Assembly: GCF_019805165.1 (NCBI RefSeq)
Contig: NZ_RWIJ01000005.1
Span: 1-64,000, forward strand
DNA: 64,000 bases
Source of the DNA: Azospirillum sp. 412522
GTDB lineage: Bacteria > Pseudomonadota > Alphaproteobacteria > Azospirillales > Azospirillaceae
Direction of reading: 5' to 3'
Both the position numbers and the translations under genes were made by a program. A model generated the notes under the pieces. That model was not told the origin of the DNA. It was given only the letters and a program-made list of their open reading frames with translations, and searched no databases. Positions 19,001 through 27,469 of this stretch are shown one piece after another. The first letter of the stretch is position 1; the number at the start of each line of letters is the position of its first letter.

Positions 19001-19687
19001 GCCTTGCTGCACGAAGACGGCGACCCGCTGTGGGTGGGGAGCCCGTTGCGCGTGCATCGCCGTTGTCTGGATCCGATGTTCTCAGTGGCGAACCGCATCG
19101 CCTATGACGGGCTGATGGTGCAGGGTCGCGTCAGCACTCTCGATCCGGGCGGACTGTTCGGGGAGAGCCGCTGGATCGACATTCCGGCGGAAGGAGCGGA
19201 GGGGCATCTGATCCCCGCCCAGCGTGACCTCGCTTGCGTGCTGGTCACCGCCGCGTGGCACGAGGCGAAGCGTGTAGACCGTCGGCCCAGCCTCTATGTG
19301 ATCTCGCCTTTCCGCAAAGTAGCTCAAGGGGTGCGCCAAAGACTGGAGCGGGACGGGTGGGATCCCGACTGGATCAAGGAAGCCGTCGGCACCGTCCACA
19401 CCTTTCAGGGTAAAGAGGCCGAGTTGGTGCTGCTGGTGCTGGGCGGTGATCCCGCCAAGCCGGGTGGCATGGATTGGGCGGCGCTGGCACCGAATCTGCT
19501 GAACGTCGCCCTGACCCGTGCCCGTGACCGCGTCCTCGTGATCGGGGACCGTAACCAGTGGAAGACACGCCGATATTTTGACGTCTTGGCCTGTAGCCTT
19601 CCCGTTGTGGATGAAGCGTCCATCCGCGCGGAAACCAATGGAATTCGGTTCGTCACCTCACAGGAAGAGGAGTTTGCCGACGGTTAG
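16058..19687 (+). CDS. UPF1/DNA2-like SF1 helicase (AAA_11/AAA_12)
   Basis: The product is 1,209 aa. After an unrecognised N-terminal domain come Walker A, VNGPPGTGKTTLLRDLI (residues about 322-338), a long coiled coil (about 480-800, LEAAAAREDLAKL, LERERP, RLQRERVEADLRRLKA), Walker B LFVDEAGQATPQA (DEAG 909-912), and IIGDPLQLEPV. Late motifs are HTFQGKEAELVLLVL (from 1114) and NVALTRARDRVLVIGDRNQW. These are SF1B helicase motifs. A coiled-coil insertion between motif I and II suggests a larger remodelling or sensing arm. Start is uncertain (TTG 16043, ATG 16058 or 16070, none with a strong Shine-Dalgarno sequence). It is the first gene of a four-gene rightward set with phage-defence character. 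Confidence 0.85.
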   Translation: MHLPMTPDQSNTALTILDYWQAIEALSPGAPPKNDRKDHVWTAGDETTLPWHERMRATYVETRERRWRFLVHIGLFEMEGVVLELRDQLGVDDDEERPRGGEAALVCLCVTADGHPFGVPAVSAVPWAMNEIAAARGELRFGDFGVVEERVVTRITDYLAEREILVPEEGNDAFSDAPPLTLADCDAIAAIVAKETGWTPRAGLTALARFKGVELKSRKDGRFGEIEPDLLNSFFLRDLGRVSAAVRRGDCGPGLVRYLFGHSGGRTDVVRDAGFAERLLHPSNLPPGCWPTPGGHPLVMAQQMAVNAALETLKDGRGVFSVNGPPGTGKTTLLRDLIVGVIVERAMVLAQFTQPNDAFDEKRAIRHSDYHVWEIDERLRGFEMVVASSNNSAVENVTREVPAMKAIDPRWLDQADHFRTAADTLFAPEGNPGKAGTCWGMMTAVLGNKEKRSTFVNRFWFGRFDRVKIPPTLFKNAFQEGAPSWYEARAAFRQAIAHFEDRRDALAALSDALTEHDEALSALSAAGDAVRRDEVSEQQRTLEAAAAREDLAKLSAWGEILDRCQEAAARERSCRDALNCLDNLMAASSQSEVRLAADLTEAEAAIAACEARLAVERDVCERLERERPSFFSTLFGTKHQRDWQARRREASDIVTRLQRERVEADLRRLKAHTALKVLEKERAAAPADRDRLLMDRDTARRTLAELLKSDVGLAEPALLQEVGDWQGVGDALHALASTATATSRTVTEEARRRMVAVEEARRQLAASQALWESQRTASAALAARLDALGGGFAGTLIDVSWRALSEEERQKTSPWMDRELHDLRVACFLRALDLHRAFLAGASKKVWTNLNRFMDLLTGKIAGDAVEGGPASLWATFGLAVPLVSTTFASFDRLFDGMGRESIGWLFVDEAGQATPQAATGAVWRARRAVIIGDPLQLEPVVTLPMQAVEAIRRRCALADRWHPIRASAQVLADRANPLGTALLHEDGDPLWVGSPLRVHRRCLDPMFSVANRIAYDGLMVQGRVSTLDPGGLFGESRWIDIPAEGAEGHLIPAQRDLACVLVTAAWHEAKRVDRRPSLYVISPFRKVAQGVRQRLERDGWDPDWIKEAVGTVHTFQGKEAELVLLVLGGDPAKPGGMDWAALAPNLLNVALTRARDRVLVIGDRNQWKTRRYFDVLACSLPVVDEASIRAETNGIRFVTSQEEEFADG

Positions 19688-19764
19688 GTGGTGGGTTCGG
19701 ACGCCTCTTTGAGCGCTACCATCTTCCAAGGTGGAGGTTGTGGATATGAGACAACCCAAGATCT

Positions 19765-22700
19765 ATGATGCGTCTCTCTTCCGCCAACGGGCCTTCCGAC
19801 ATGTCCTTCTGCAAGCCGCCGATACCTTCTCGAATTCCGCGGCAATCGCGATTGGTGACGTGTCGGTCGGTGCTGACAGCTCTGGTTCTGCTGAACACGA
19901 CCGCGATGAGCACCGCTTTGACAAAGCCGGTCAGCGCGGAGGTTCGACAGGCGCAGGAAGCGCTTCAGGGTAAAGGCTTTGACGTCGGTTCGCCGGATGG
20001 ACAGCCGGGAGAGCGGACACAACGTGCCGTTCGCGCCTTTCAGCGCGGCCAAGGCTTGACCCCAACCGGTGCGCTGGATGCCGAGACCCTGCGCCGGTTG
20101 GGGATCGGGGACTCGGCACCGGCATCCCATCCGGCATCTGGGCCGGCGCCGGAGCCGTCTCCATCGACGCCAACTCTATCAGTCGTCGCTCCAGCTTGGA
20201 AGCCGCCGTCCGACATCTTGCCTTCGGCAGAAGTCGACCCTACTGCACTGCACTCCGTTTCCGAACCGCCGCTGTCCGGCCCGAGCGATACGTCAAAACC
20301 CGGCGCCTCTGGGCCGGTCGCGGCATGGCCGCTGCTGGCGTTGATCGGAGGCATAGCGTTGTTGGTGGCTCGGCGGCGCGCCAAACGTTCGCGGGCGCTT
20401 CCAATTCCAGCCCAGTTCGCACCGGTCATTGAGGTCATAAACCCGGATGGACAGAGGCCGGTAACGTCAACGATGCCGTTGCCGAGGTTGGCGCTTTCCA
20501 GCGCCGCCGACGAAAACGCTCGTGTCGCTCTCTTGAAGGTTGTCCAACCGGATGTGGAGACGACAGCGTTGATGTCGGTTGATAATGCGTGTGGCAGTTC
20601 GGGGGCTTTAAAACCGGCCCCCGAAGAGCAGGCCGCTGTGCTTGAAGCGCTCAAACTTCGATCTGACGATACTCCGTCTCCATCACCCGGCGAGCTTAAC
20701 CGCCGTCGTGTGGCTGAAATTCTCGCGCGCAAAGCGGCATTGTCTCCGGTACCTCTGCCATCCCCGCCACCACCGCCATCACCCGGTGAATTGGACCGCC
20801 GCCGTTTGGTTGAAATCCTTGCCCAAAGGGCAGCGCTGTCTCCGTCGCCACCGCCACCGCCCAGTGAACTGAACCATCGCCGTGTGGCTGAAATCCTTGC
20901 CCAAAAGGCAGCGCTGTCTCCGCCGCCTCCGCCATTGCCGCCGCCACCGCCATCGCCCGGTGAGCTGAACCGTCGCCGTGTGGCTGAAATCCTTGCCCAA
21001 AAGGCAGCGCTGTCTCCGTTGCCTCCGTCAACGCCGTTACCTCCTTCCCCGTCGTCGCCGTTGCCGCCGGCGAAGCCTCCCTCCTTGTTCGGCAAGCTGG
21101 CTGACACCATCGACTGGGGCAATCTTGGCCTTGGGCGGTCTCAAGCCGCCTCACCTCCACCGCCGCCTCCCGCCGTTCCGGATGCCGGGGCGTGGGTATC
21201 GGCGGGGCAATCGGTGACGGTGGCCGGTATCACGATCAATGATGGGATGCTCTATGTCGGCCGACGCCTGCCCCGGTTGGACGGAACGGGAACCGAGAAT
21301 TGTCTGATCGACCCCTCGCTGCCTGTGCGTTCAGGAACGACGCAATGGCGAATCGGCTATTTTCCGTCCTACGCGGGGCTCGACCCGGTCTACCGTCACG
21401 CCTACCTGCGCTGGCTTGCCGAAGGGCGCTCGGAGCCGGGCGTGGATATGGGCCTTGTCTTCTTGTATTTTTACGGGCTTGAGCGACGTTTGATCGGTGA
21501 CCGCAGCCAAGACGAGGCCCCCGCGATCATCGCCGAAGTGGAGCGCCTGCGCCGGTTCTATGGCGCCAATGCCTCGTTCATGCGTTACTCCAGCCAGTTT
21601 CTGATCATGGCGCGGCTGATGCTCGACGGTGTTCCAAGCGAGCCGCCGGACCTTCAAGACCGCAATTGGGAAATGCCGCTCGACCTCAAGATTGGCTTGG
21701 GTCATCGCGTCGCGACGGGCGAAGCGATAAGGGGCGACTGGATGCTGGCGTGGCTGCATTGCGACCCCGATCTGGTTTGGCGCACTCCGGCGATGCGCGC
21801 GCCGGACCAGTTCCGCGTCTTGTTCATGCGCCGCTTCGCTGAACGTTTCCCCAATGGCATCACGGTCAAACCACCGCAACGCAAGCTGCGTCCCACCTAT
21901 CAGGCGTGCAGCGGAACTTTCCGCGCGTCGGTGTCCATCGAGATCGCCGGGACGGAACTGCCGGACGTGGCGGCGCTCAGCGCCCCTCTTACCAAGGCGC
22001 GGCCGTTGGCGGAATCCTGCATGGACGCTCTGGACGCCTACAGCCGCTTTCTCGGCCGCAGTCCGGATCGGCGCGACAGCCTGGAGGCTTTCGCGTTGCT
22101 GCCGGTCGAACTGCGCGAGACTCCGCCTCCGGCGGTCGAGGCGTTGCGCGGGTGGCTCGACGGGCTTGCCGCTGACCGTCCGGCGTTGGTTCCCTGGCCC
22201 GAAGTGTTGCGGCGGGTGAACGGCGCCGCTCCCGACAAGCCGGCCAAGCGCGACATGCAGGGGGTGGCGGCCTCGTTGGCGGTTCTGGGCTATGGGATGG
22301 AGCCCGACCCGGCGTTTGGCGGGCGGTTGCCACGTCAGGATGAACCGCTCGCCCTGTTCCGGAACGACGGGGCCGGCGGGCTATCGGTTGGGGCGCCGGA
22401 TGGACCTGCGTCCGACGCCTACCGCAACGCGCTGCTGCGGTTGACGCTGGCGGTGATGGTCGCCGGGGTGGACGGCAGCATCGCTGACGAGGAGCGGGCG
22501 CTCCTCGCCGCGCACATCGCCGACGCGCCCGACTTGTCCGAGGGGGACCAGCGTCGTCTTGCCGCCCATGTCCATTGGCTGGAGGCCTGCCCGCCCGACC
22601 GCAGCGCGCTGAAAGCCCGTGCCGCAGCCTTGCCGGTCGAGGCGCGGGACAATGTCGGCCGGCTCGCCATTGCCATGGCCGCCGCTGATGGGCGGGTGGA

Positions 22701-23262
22701 TGCCGAGGAAATCAAGCTCCTCCAGAAGCTTTACAAATTCTTGGGCCTGGATCCCGCCACGCTGTTTTCCGATCTGCACGCTCTCGGGGCGGAAGACCGG
22801 CCAGGCACCGTTTTCGCCAACGACACCGCTCCCGCCACGCCTGACCCGTCCGGTGGGCTGCGCCTGGATCCCGAACGCATCCGCCGCATCCAGGCGGACA
22901 CCGCTCGCGTGTCCAGCGTGCTGGGGTCGGTGTTCGTCGACGAGGTCGTGGTGCCGGAGGCCACGCTGCCCGTCGCTGCCGCTGAAGACGCTGGTAACGC
23001 GGACGATGACGATCCGTTCGACGGATTGGATTCTCAGCACCGCACCCTGTTGCGCGAACTCTGCGCCGCCGAACGTTGGACCCGCGACGATTACAAGGCG
23101 CTCGCTCGCTCGCTCGACCTGATGCCGGACGGCGCGATCGAAACCATCAACGAATGGGCCTTCGACCGCTTCGACGAGGCCGTCCTCGACGATGACGATC
23201 CGATCACCGTCACCCTGTCTCTTTTGCAACCGCCCGTGCTGGAGCCCGCTGCGCATGTCTGA
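19765..23262 (+). CDS. Membrane-anchored TerB-domain protein with peptidoglycan-binding module (Shango SngA-like)
   Basis: The product is 1,165 aa. Residues about 28-58 look like a signal peptide or anchor (RSVLTALVLLNTTAMSTALTKPVSA). Residues 60-114 form a PG_binding_1 domain (VRQAQEALQGKGFDVGSPDG, AVRAFQRGQGLTPTGALDAETLRRLGIG). A second hydrophobic segment is at 184-202, followed by RRRAKR. Then come four copies of ELNRRRVAEILAQKAALSP (309-417) separated by polyproline. A TerB_N-like domain starts at about 476 (WVSAGQSVTVAGITINDG, YVGRRLP, IDPSLPV). A TerB core lies around 890-1000 (LTLAVMVAGVDGSIADEERALL; LAIAMAAADGRVDAEEIKLLQKLYKFLGLD), with a TerB_C-like end. The stop overlaps the ATPase start by 8 bp. 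ATG 19801 is an alternative start. The predicted topology puts the PG-binding domain in the periplasm and TerB in the cytoplasm. Confidence 0.8.
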   Translation: MMRLSSANGPSDMSFCKPPIPSRIPRQSRLVTCRSVLTALVLLNTTAMSTALTKPVSAEVRQAQEALQGKGFDVGSPDGQPGERTQRAVRAFQRGQGLTPTGALDAETLRRLGIGDSAPASHPASGPAPEPSPSTPTLSVVAPAWKPPSDILPSAEVDPTALHSVSEPPLSGPSDTSKPGASGPVAAWPLLALIGGIALLVARRRAKRSRALPIPAQFAPVIEVINPDGQRPVTSTMPLPRLALSSAADENARVALLKVVQPDVETTALMSVDNACGSSGALKPAPEEQAAVLEALKLRSDDTPSPSPGELNRRRVAEILARKAALSPVPLPSPPPPPSPGELDRRRLVEILAQRAALSPSPPPPPSELNHRRVAEILAQKAALSPPPPPLPPPPPSPGELNRRRVAEILAQKAALSPLPPSTPLPPSPSSPLPPAKPPSLFGKLADTIDWGNLGLGRSQAASPPPPPPAVPDAGAWVSAGQSVTVAGITINDGMLYVGRRLPRLDGTGTENCLIDPSLPVRSGTTQWRIGYFPSYAGLDPVYRHAYLRWLAEGRSEPGVDMGLVFLYFYGLERRLIGDRSQDEAPAIIAEVERLRRFYGANASFMRYSSQFLIMARLMLDGVPSEPPDLQDRNWEMPLDLKIGLGHRVATGEAIRGDWMLAWLHCDPDLVWRTPAMRAPDQFRVLFMRRFAERFPNGITVKPPQRKLRPTYQACSGTFRASVSIEIAGTELPDVAALSAPLTKARPLAESCMDALDAYSRFLGRSPDRRDSLEAFALLPVELRETPPPAVEALRGWLDGLAADRPALVPWPEVLRRVNGAAPDKPAKRDMQGVAASLAVLGYGMEPDPAFGGRLPRQDEPLALFRNDGAGGLSVGAPDGPASDAYRNALLRLTLAVMVAGVDGSIADEERALLAAHIADAPDLSEGDQRRLAAHVHWLEACPPDRSALKARAAALPVEARDNVGRLAIAMAAADGRVDAEEIKLLQKLYKFLGLDPATLFSDLHALGAEDRPGTVFANDTAPATPDPSGGLRLDPERIRRIQADTARVSSVLGSVFVDEVVVPEATLPVAAAEDAGNADDDDPFDGLDSQHRTLLRELCAAERWTRDDYKALARSLDLMPDGAIETINEWAFDRFDEAVLDDDDPITVTLSLLQPPVLEPAAHV
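20689..21016 (+). repeat. Four tandem in-frame repeats with polyproline spacers
   Basis: Within the TerB gene, four near-identical units encode ELNRRRVAEILAQKAALSP, joined by CCG/CCA-rich proline linkers of 12-14 residues. The DNA copies remain very similar (GTGTGGCTGAAATCCTTGCC recurs), which indicates recent duplication or ongoing slippage. Copy number may vary between strains. Confidence 0.85.
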
Positions 23263-24568
23263 GTCGACCGCCAAGATCAAGCCCAAGGACCGCGATGCCA
23301 TTCTTCAGGCGTTGCGTGCCGGCGTCGTGCCGCGCCTGGGTCTGCAACACGTCCAGGTCGGCCGCACCCGCGAGGTCGAGGAGATGATCCGCGACGTCGA
23401 GCGGATCGCCCAGGGCGGCGCCTCCATCCGCTTCATCATAGGCGAATATGGGGCGGGCAAGACCTTCTTCCTCAACCTCGCCCGGTTGATCGGGCTGGAA
23501 AAGAAGCTGGTGGTGGTTGGCGCCGACCTCGCGCCCGACCGCCGTCTGCACGCCAGCGGTGGGCAAGCGCGTGGCCTCTACGCCGAACTTCTGCGCAATC
23601 TGGCGACGCGCACCAAACCGGAGGGTGGGGCACTGGCCAGCGTGGTGGAACGCTTCATCGGTGACGCCCACAAGACTGCCAAAGCGTCGGGCCGGGAGGT
23701 CGAGGAAGTGGTTCACCAGCGTCTCGCCCCGTTGGAGGATTTGGTTTCCGGGTTCGACTTCACCACCGTCCTGACCCGCTATTGGCAGGCGTCGGAAGAG
23801 GGCAGCGATGCTGGCAAGGCGGCGGCACTGCGCTGGTTGCGCGCCGAATACTCCACCCGGACGGAAGCCCGCCAAGCGTTGGGCGTGCGCGACATCATTG
23901 ATGATGCCAGCTTCTACGACTACCTGAAGTTGCTGGCGAAGTTCGTGGTGATCGCCGGCTATGACGGGTTGCTGGTGGTGTTGGATGAGATGGTCAACCT
24001 CTACAAACTGACCAGCGTCCAGGCCCGTTCGGCCAATTACGAACAGATCCTGCGGATCCTGAATGACGCGCTGCAAGGCTCGGCGGCCAACATCGGCTTT
24101 CTGTTCGGTGGCACGCCGGAATTCCTGATGGACCCGCGGCGTGGCCTTTACAGCTACCCGGCGCTACAATCGCGTCTGGCCGAGAACAGCTTCGCGCAAG
24201 GCGGGCTGGTCGATCTGTCCGGTCCTGTGATCCGCTTGCAGAACCTGACGCCGGAGGATTTGTACGTCCTTCTGCGCAATCTGCGGAATGTCCATGCCGG
24301 CGGAGACCCGGCCCGCCACGCGGTCCCCGACGAAGCGCTGGACGCCTTCATGGAGCATTGCGGCAAGCGGATCGGAGACGCCTATTTCCGGACGCCGCGT
24401 AATTCGGTGACCGCTTTTATCAATTTGCTGGCGGTGCTGGAGCAGAACCCCGGCACGCCGTGGCAAACGCTGCTGGGCGGTATCGCGGTGTCCAGCGAAA
24501 CCTCCACAAGCGGGGCTGATGCGACCGAGGCCGATAGCGATGACGAGCTTGCTTCCTTCACCCTCTGA
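23255..24568 (+). CDS. BrxD-like P-loop ATPase (DUF2791; Shango SngB-like)
   Basis: The 437-aa product starts MSESTAKIKPKDRDAILQAL. P-loop GEYGAGKT lies at residues 63-70, preceded by VGRTREVEEMIRDVERIAQGGASIRFI. A Walker B-like GLLVVLDEMVNLYKL follows, then IGFLFGGTPEFLMDPRRGLYSYPALQSRL, all typical of the DUF2791/BrxD ATPases found in BREX-type and Shango defence loci. The start codon lies inside the end of the TerB gene (8-bp overlap) and its end overlaps the helicase start by 29 bp, so the three genes are translationally linked. Confidence 0.88.
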   Translation: MSESTAKIKPKDRDAILQALRAGVVPRLGLQHVQVGRTREVEEMIRDVERIAQGGASIRFIIGEYGAGKTFFLNLARLIGLEKKLVVVGADLAPDRRLHASGGQARGLYAELLRNLATRTKPEGGALASVVERFIGDAHKTAKASGREVEEVVHQRLAPLEDLVSGFDFTTVLTRYWQASEEGSDAGKAAALRWLRAEYSTRTEARQALGVRDIIDDASFYDYLKLLAKFVVIAGYDGLLVVLDEMVNLYKLTSVQARSANYEQILRILNDALQGSAANIGFLFGGTPEFLMDPRRGLYSYPALQSRLAENSFAQGGLVDLSGPVIRLQNLTPEDLYVLLRNLRNVHAGGDPARHAVPDEALDAFMEHCGKRIGDAYFRTPRNSVTAFINLLAVLEQNPGTPWQTLLGGIAVSSETSTSGADATEADSDDELASFTL

Positions 24569-26786
24569 CCCGTTCGACCAGCTCCACCCCGGCATCCGGC
24601 GTTGGGTGTGGCAACAGGGATGGGGCGATCTGCGTCCGGTCCAGCGTGCCGCCATCCCGCCCATCGTTGCCGGTGGGCGGGACGTCATCGTTGCGGCGCA
24701 AACGGCGGGCGGCAAGACCGAGGCGGCGTTCCTGCCGCTGATTTCGCGCGTTGCCGACGAGTCCGGCGGCGGATTCCGTCTGCTCTATGTCAGTCCGCTG
24801 AAGGCACTGATCAACGACCAGTTCCGCCGGCTCGATGCATTGTGCGAGGCACTGGGAGTACCGGTGTACCGCTGGCATGGCGACGTCTCGGCCAGCCAGA
24901 AGCAGAAGGCGCGTCAGCGTCCGGCCGGCGTCCTGCTGATGACGCCGGAATCGCTGGAGGCCACCTTTGTCCGGCGCGGGCTGGAAATTCCCCACCTGTT
25001 TGGTGCGCTTGACGCCGTGGTGATCGACGAACTGCACGCCTTCATCGGGGCCGAGCGTGGGCGGCAACTGCAGTCGCTGCTGCATCGGCTCGAAGTGTCG
25101 GTCGATCGCCGGATCACCCGCATAGGCCTGTCGGCGACGCTGGGAAACATGGAACTGGCCGCCGACTTCCTGCGTCCCGGCGAAGCGGAGCGGGTGGCGC
25201 TGGTGGAAGATGCGGCATCGGACCAGAGCCTGCGTCTGCAATTGCGGGGCTTTGCGCGGACGACCCAAGCGGCCCCGGTTCAACCGCCCGCCGCTGAAGC
25301 CGATGCAGAGGTTGAGGAGGATGCGGACGAGGCGGTGCAACGCGCCATGGCCGAGCATCTGTACAAGACCCTGCGCGGTGGCCGCCATTTGGTGTTTGCC
25401 GGACGACGTGGCACGGTGGAGGAGCTGTCGGACCTGCTGCGCCGGATCTGCGAGCGCGACCATGTCCCCAACGAGTTCTTTCCGCATCACGCCAACCTGT
25501 CGCGCGACCACCGTGCCTTCGTCGAAGAGCGCTTGCGCGAAGGGCCACTGCCGACAACGGCGGTCTGCACGGCGACGCTTGAACTCGGCATCGACATCGG
25601 CGACATCGCCAGCGTGGTGCAGATCGGTCCGCCGTGGTCGGTGGCCAGCTTGCGCCAGCGGATGGGCCGCTCCGGCCGCCGTGCCGGCCATCCTGCCACG
25701 TTGCGGCTCCTCGTGGCGGAGCAGGAACTGCGCGCCGGCATGTCGCCGCTGGACACGCTGCGTTTTGACCTGACGCAGGCGGTTGCCATGGTGTCGCTGC
25801 TGCTGCGCCGTTGGGTGGAGCCGCCCCGTCCGGCATCCGTCGATCTCTCGACCCTGACGCATCAGACCTTGGCCCTGATCGCCGAGCGCGGCGGCGTTCC
25901 CGCCAAATTCGCCTGGGAAACCCTGTGCCGCAACGGCCCCTTCGGACTGATTCCACCGCCTCTCTATGCGAATCTGCTCCGTGCCATGGGACGGGCGGAG
26001 GTAGGGCTGATCGAACAGGCGGCGGACGGCACACTGTTGCTCGGCCAAGCGGGCGAAAGACTGGTCGATCATTACGACTTCTACAGCGTCTTCCAGACCA
26101 GCACGGAATACCGCGTCGTCCATAGTGGCACCACGCTCGGCACCTTGCCGGTGGTGACGCCGCTGGCCACCGGGATGACCATCATCTTTTCCGGCCGGCG
26201 CTGGACGGTCATGGCGGTGGTGGATCGGGAAAAGCTGATCGAAGTGACGCCGTCTTCTGCCGGACGTCCCCCGTCCTTTGGTGGTGGCGACGGTGACCTT
26301 CATGACACGGTGGTCGAAACGATGCAGGCGGTCTACGCCGCGGTCGAGGTGCCGGCCTTCCTGGACGGTACGGCAAAGGCTCTACTGGCCGAGGCTCGGA
26401 TGGCCTATACCCGCTACGGCTTGGCCGGCAGCGGGGTGATTGACGACGAGGGGCATGTCTGGCTGTTCCCCTGGGTGGGAACTGTGAAGCTCGGCACGCT
26501 GGCCCTGGCCCTGCGCGCCCGCGGTATCGATGCCAACATGCGAGGTGTCGCACTGGAGATCATCGGCACGACCAAGGATGCTGTCGTCATGGCGCTGGAC
26601 GCCATCGCGTCTGCCCCAGTGTCCGACTCCTTGGGCCTTGCGGCGACCGTTGCGAACAGGAGCATCGGCAAATACGACACCTTTTTGACCGCCGACCTGC
26701 TGTTGCATTCCTTCGCCAGCCAGAGACTGGAACCGGCGGCATTGCCTGGGATCGCGCGCCGGTTGCTGAAGGCCGCGCCATTATGA
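24540..26786 (+). CDS. Lhr/BrxHI-like DEAD/DEAH-box helicase (Shango SngC-like)
   Basis: The product is 748 aa. Q-motif-like LRPVQRAAIPPI comes first, then Walker A AAQTAGGKTEAAFLPL, motif Ia YVSPLKALINDQ and motif II VVIDELHAF. Motif III is GLSATLG. The second RecA domain has LVFAGRRGTVEEL, TAVCTATLELGIDIGDI and QRMGRSGRRAG. A long C-terminal domain follows. This is the Lhr-type SF2 architecture, shared with BrxHI of BREX and the Shango helicase. The start ATG 24540 lies within the ATPase gene. The operon ends here, followed after about 20 bp by an ISL3 fragment. Confidence 0.9.
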   Translation: MTSLLPSPSDPFDQLHPGIRRWVWQQGWGDLRPVQRAAIPPIVAGGRDVIVAAQTAGGKTEAAFLPLISRVADESGGGFRLLYVSPLKALINDQFRRLDALCEALGVPVYRWHGDVSASQKQKARQRPAGVLLMTPESLEATFVRRGLEIPHLFGALDAVVIDELHAFIGAERGRQLQSLLHRLEVSVDRRITRIGLSATLGNMELAADFLRPGEAERVALVEDAASDQSLRLQLRGFARTTQAAPVQPPAAEADAEVEEDADEAVQRAMAEHLYKTLRGGRHLVFAGRRGTVEELSDLLRRICERDHVPNEFFPHHANLSRDHRAFVEERLREGPLPTTAVCTATLELGIDIGDIASVVQIGPPWSVASLRQRMGRSGRRAGHPATLRLLVAEQELRAGMSPLDTLRFDLTQAVAMVSLLLRRWVEPPRPASVDLSTLTHQTLALIAERGGVPAKFAWETLCRNGPFGLIPPPLYANLLRAMGRAEVGLIEQAADGTLLLGQAGERLVDHYDFYSVFQTSTEYRVVHSGTTLGTLPVVTPLATGMTIIFSGRRWTVMAVVDREKLIEVTPSSAGRPPSFGGGDGDLHDTVVETMQAVYAAVEVPAFLDGTAKALLAEARMAYTRYGLAGSGVIDDEGHVWLFPWVGTVKLGTLALALRARGIDANMRGVALEIIGTTKDAVVMALDAIASAPVSDSLGLAATVANRSIGKYDTFLTADLLLHSFASQRLEPAALPGIARRLLKAAPL

Positions 26787-26806
26787 ACGCTGACTGACGC
26801 GCCATC

Positions 26807-26990
26807 ATGTCGATGAAGGAACGCGCCGCCGATCGGCTGAAGGGCTGGATCGCGGAGGCGGCGGTCGGTGCCTTTCCAGGCTTCGCCGTCAGCCTGGATC
26901 GGGACTTCGACGCCGTGCAAGCGGCGCTGAGCGAACTGTGGAGCACCGGGCCGGTCGAGGGGCACGTCACAAGGCGTCGCTCGAACCATG
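26807..26990 (+). pseudogene. ISL3-family transposase fragment
   Basis: The frame reads DRLKGWIAEAAVGAFPGFAVSLDRDFDAVQAALSELWSTGPVEGHVTR and then loses similarity. 'LPWSTGPVEGHVNRLKL'-type text is the hallmark C-terminal end of ISL3 transposases. Both the large N-terminal part and the final NRLKLIKRQMYGRA-type segment are missing. It is a remnant marking the junction between the defence operon and the mobilisation module. Confidence 0.65.
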
Positions 26991-27055
26991 CACCTTATTC
27001 CATTCTCAGATAGCCCAACAGCGCACCCCCCAACAACGTTCCGCAACCGAACAAC

Positions 27056-27469
27056 TTAGCGGTCGCGTCCGTGCGGGCGACCGGCGGATCGGGTCCGCTC
27101 AGACTCTTCGGTAAATGACGGGCTATTCTTCGCCGCCGTGATCTGACGTTCCTGAACCAATGCGAGCACCGCCGCATGCGCCTCGAGCAGGCCGGGATCG
27201 ATCCTGATCAGGATCGCGACCACAAAGGCATCGACCAGCTCTGGCCCGTCGGTTGCCGCCGAGGCAAGCCCGCGTTCTTCCACCGCTTTGCGTACCAATG
27301 GCTGGGACTGGATCACTGCGGCTGCCGAGGCAGGCCGCAGCTTTCGGTCACGCCATTGCCCCAGGTGCTTGATGTACTGGCTGAAAATCCATGGGGGCTG
27401 GAACTTCGGCCCCAAGGTAGGCAACGGCCGTGTCGGAAGCGCGGGCAAGGCTGCTGCCGGTTCAGTCAT
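27056..27469 (-). CDS. Possible separate C-terminal product coupled to the nested gene
   Basis: The 137-aa segment starts MTEPAAALPALPTRPLPTLG and continues PWIFSQYIKHLGQWRDRKLRPASAAAVIQSQPLVRKAVEERGLA. It has normal composition again and begins at an ATG that overlaps the nested gene's stop. It is in frame with the relaxase, so it could be the relaxase C terminus, an independently initiated protein, or both. No family is recognised. Confidence 0.4.
   Translation of the reverse strand: MTEPAAALPALPTRPLPTLGPKFQPPWIFSQYIKHLGQWRDRKLRPASAAAVIQSQPLVRKAVEERGLASAATDGPELVDAFVVAILIRIDPGLLEAHAAVLALVQERQITAAKNSPSFTEESERTRSAGRPHGRDR

Noticed and set aside
20689-21016. Repeats as a CRISPR array
   Set aside because: The units are in frame, encode a helix plus proline spacers within one gene, and lack the uniform repeat-spacer lengths of CRISPR. 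No array was seen in the window.
24558-26303. 581-codon leftward frame opposite the Lhr-like helicase
   Set aside because: Shadow frame; the helicase motifs on the plus strand are complete.
26807-27013. Fifth gene of the defence operon (68-aa frame)
   Set aside because: The text WSTGPVEGHVTR identifies it as the end part of an ISL3 transposase, not a defence component.
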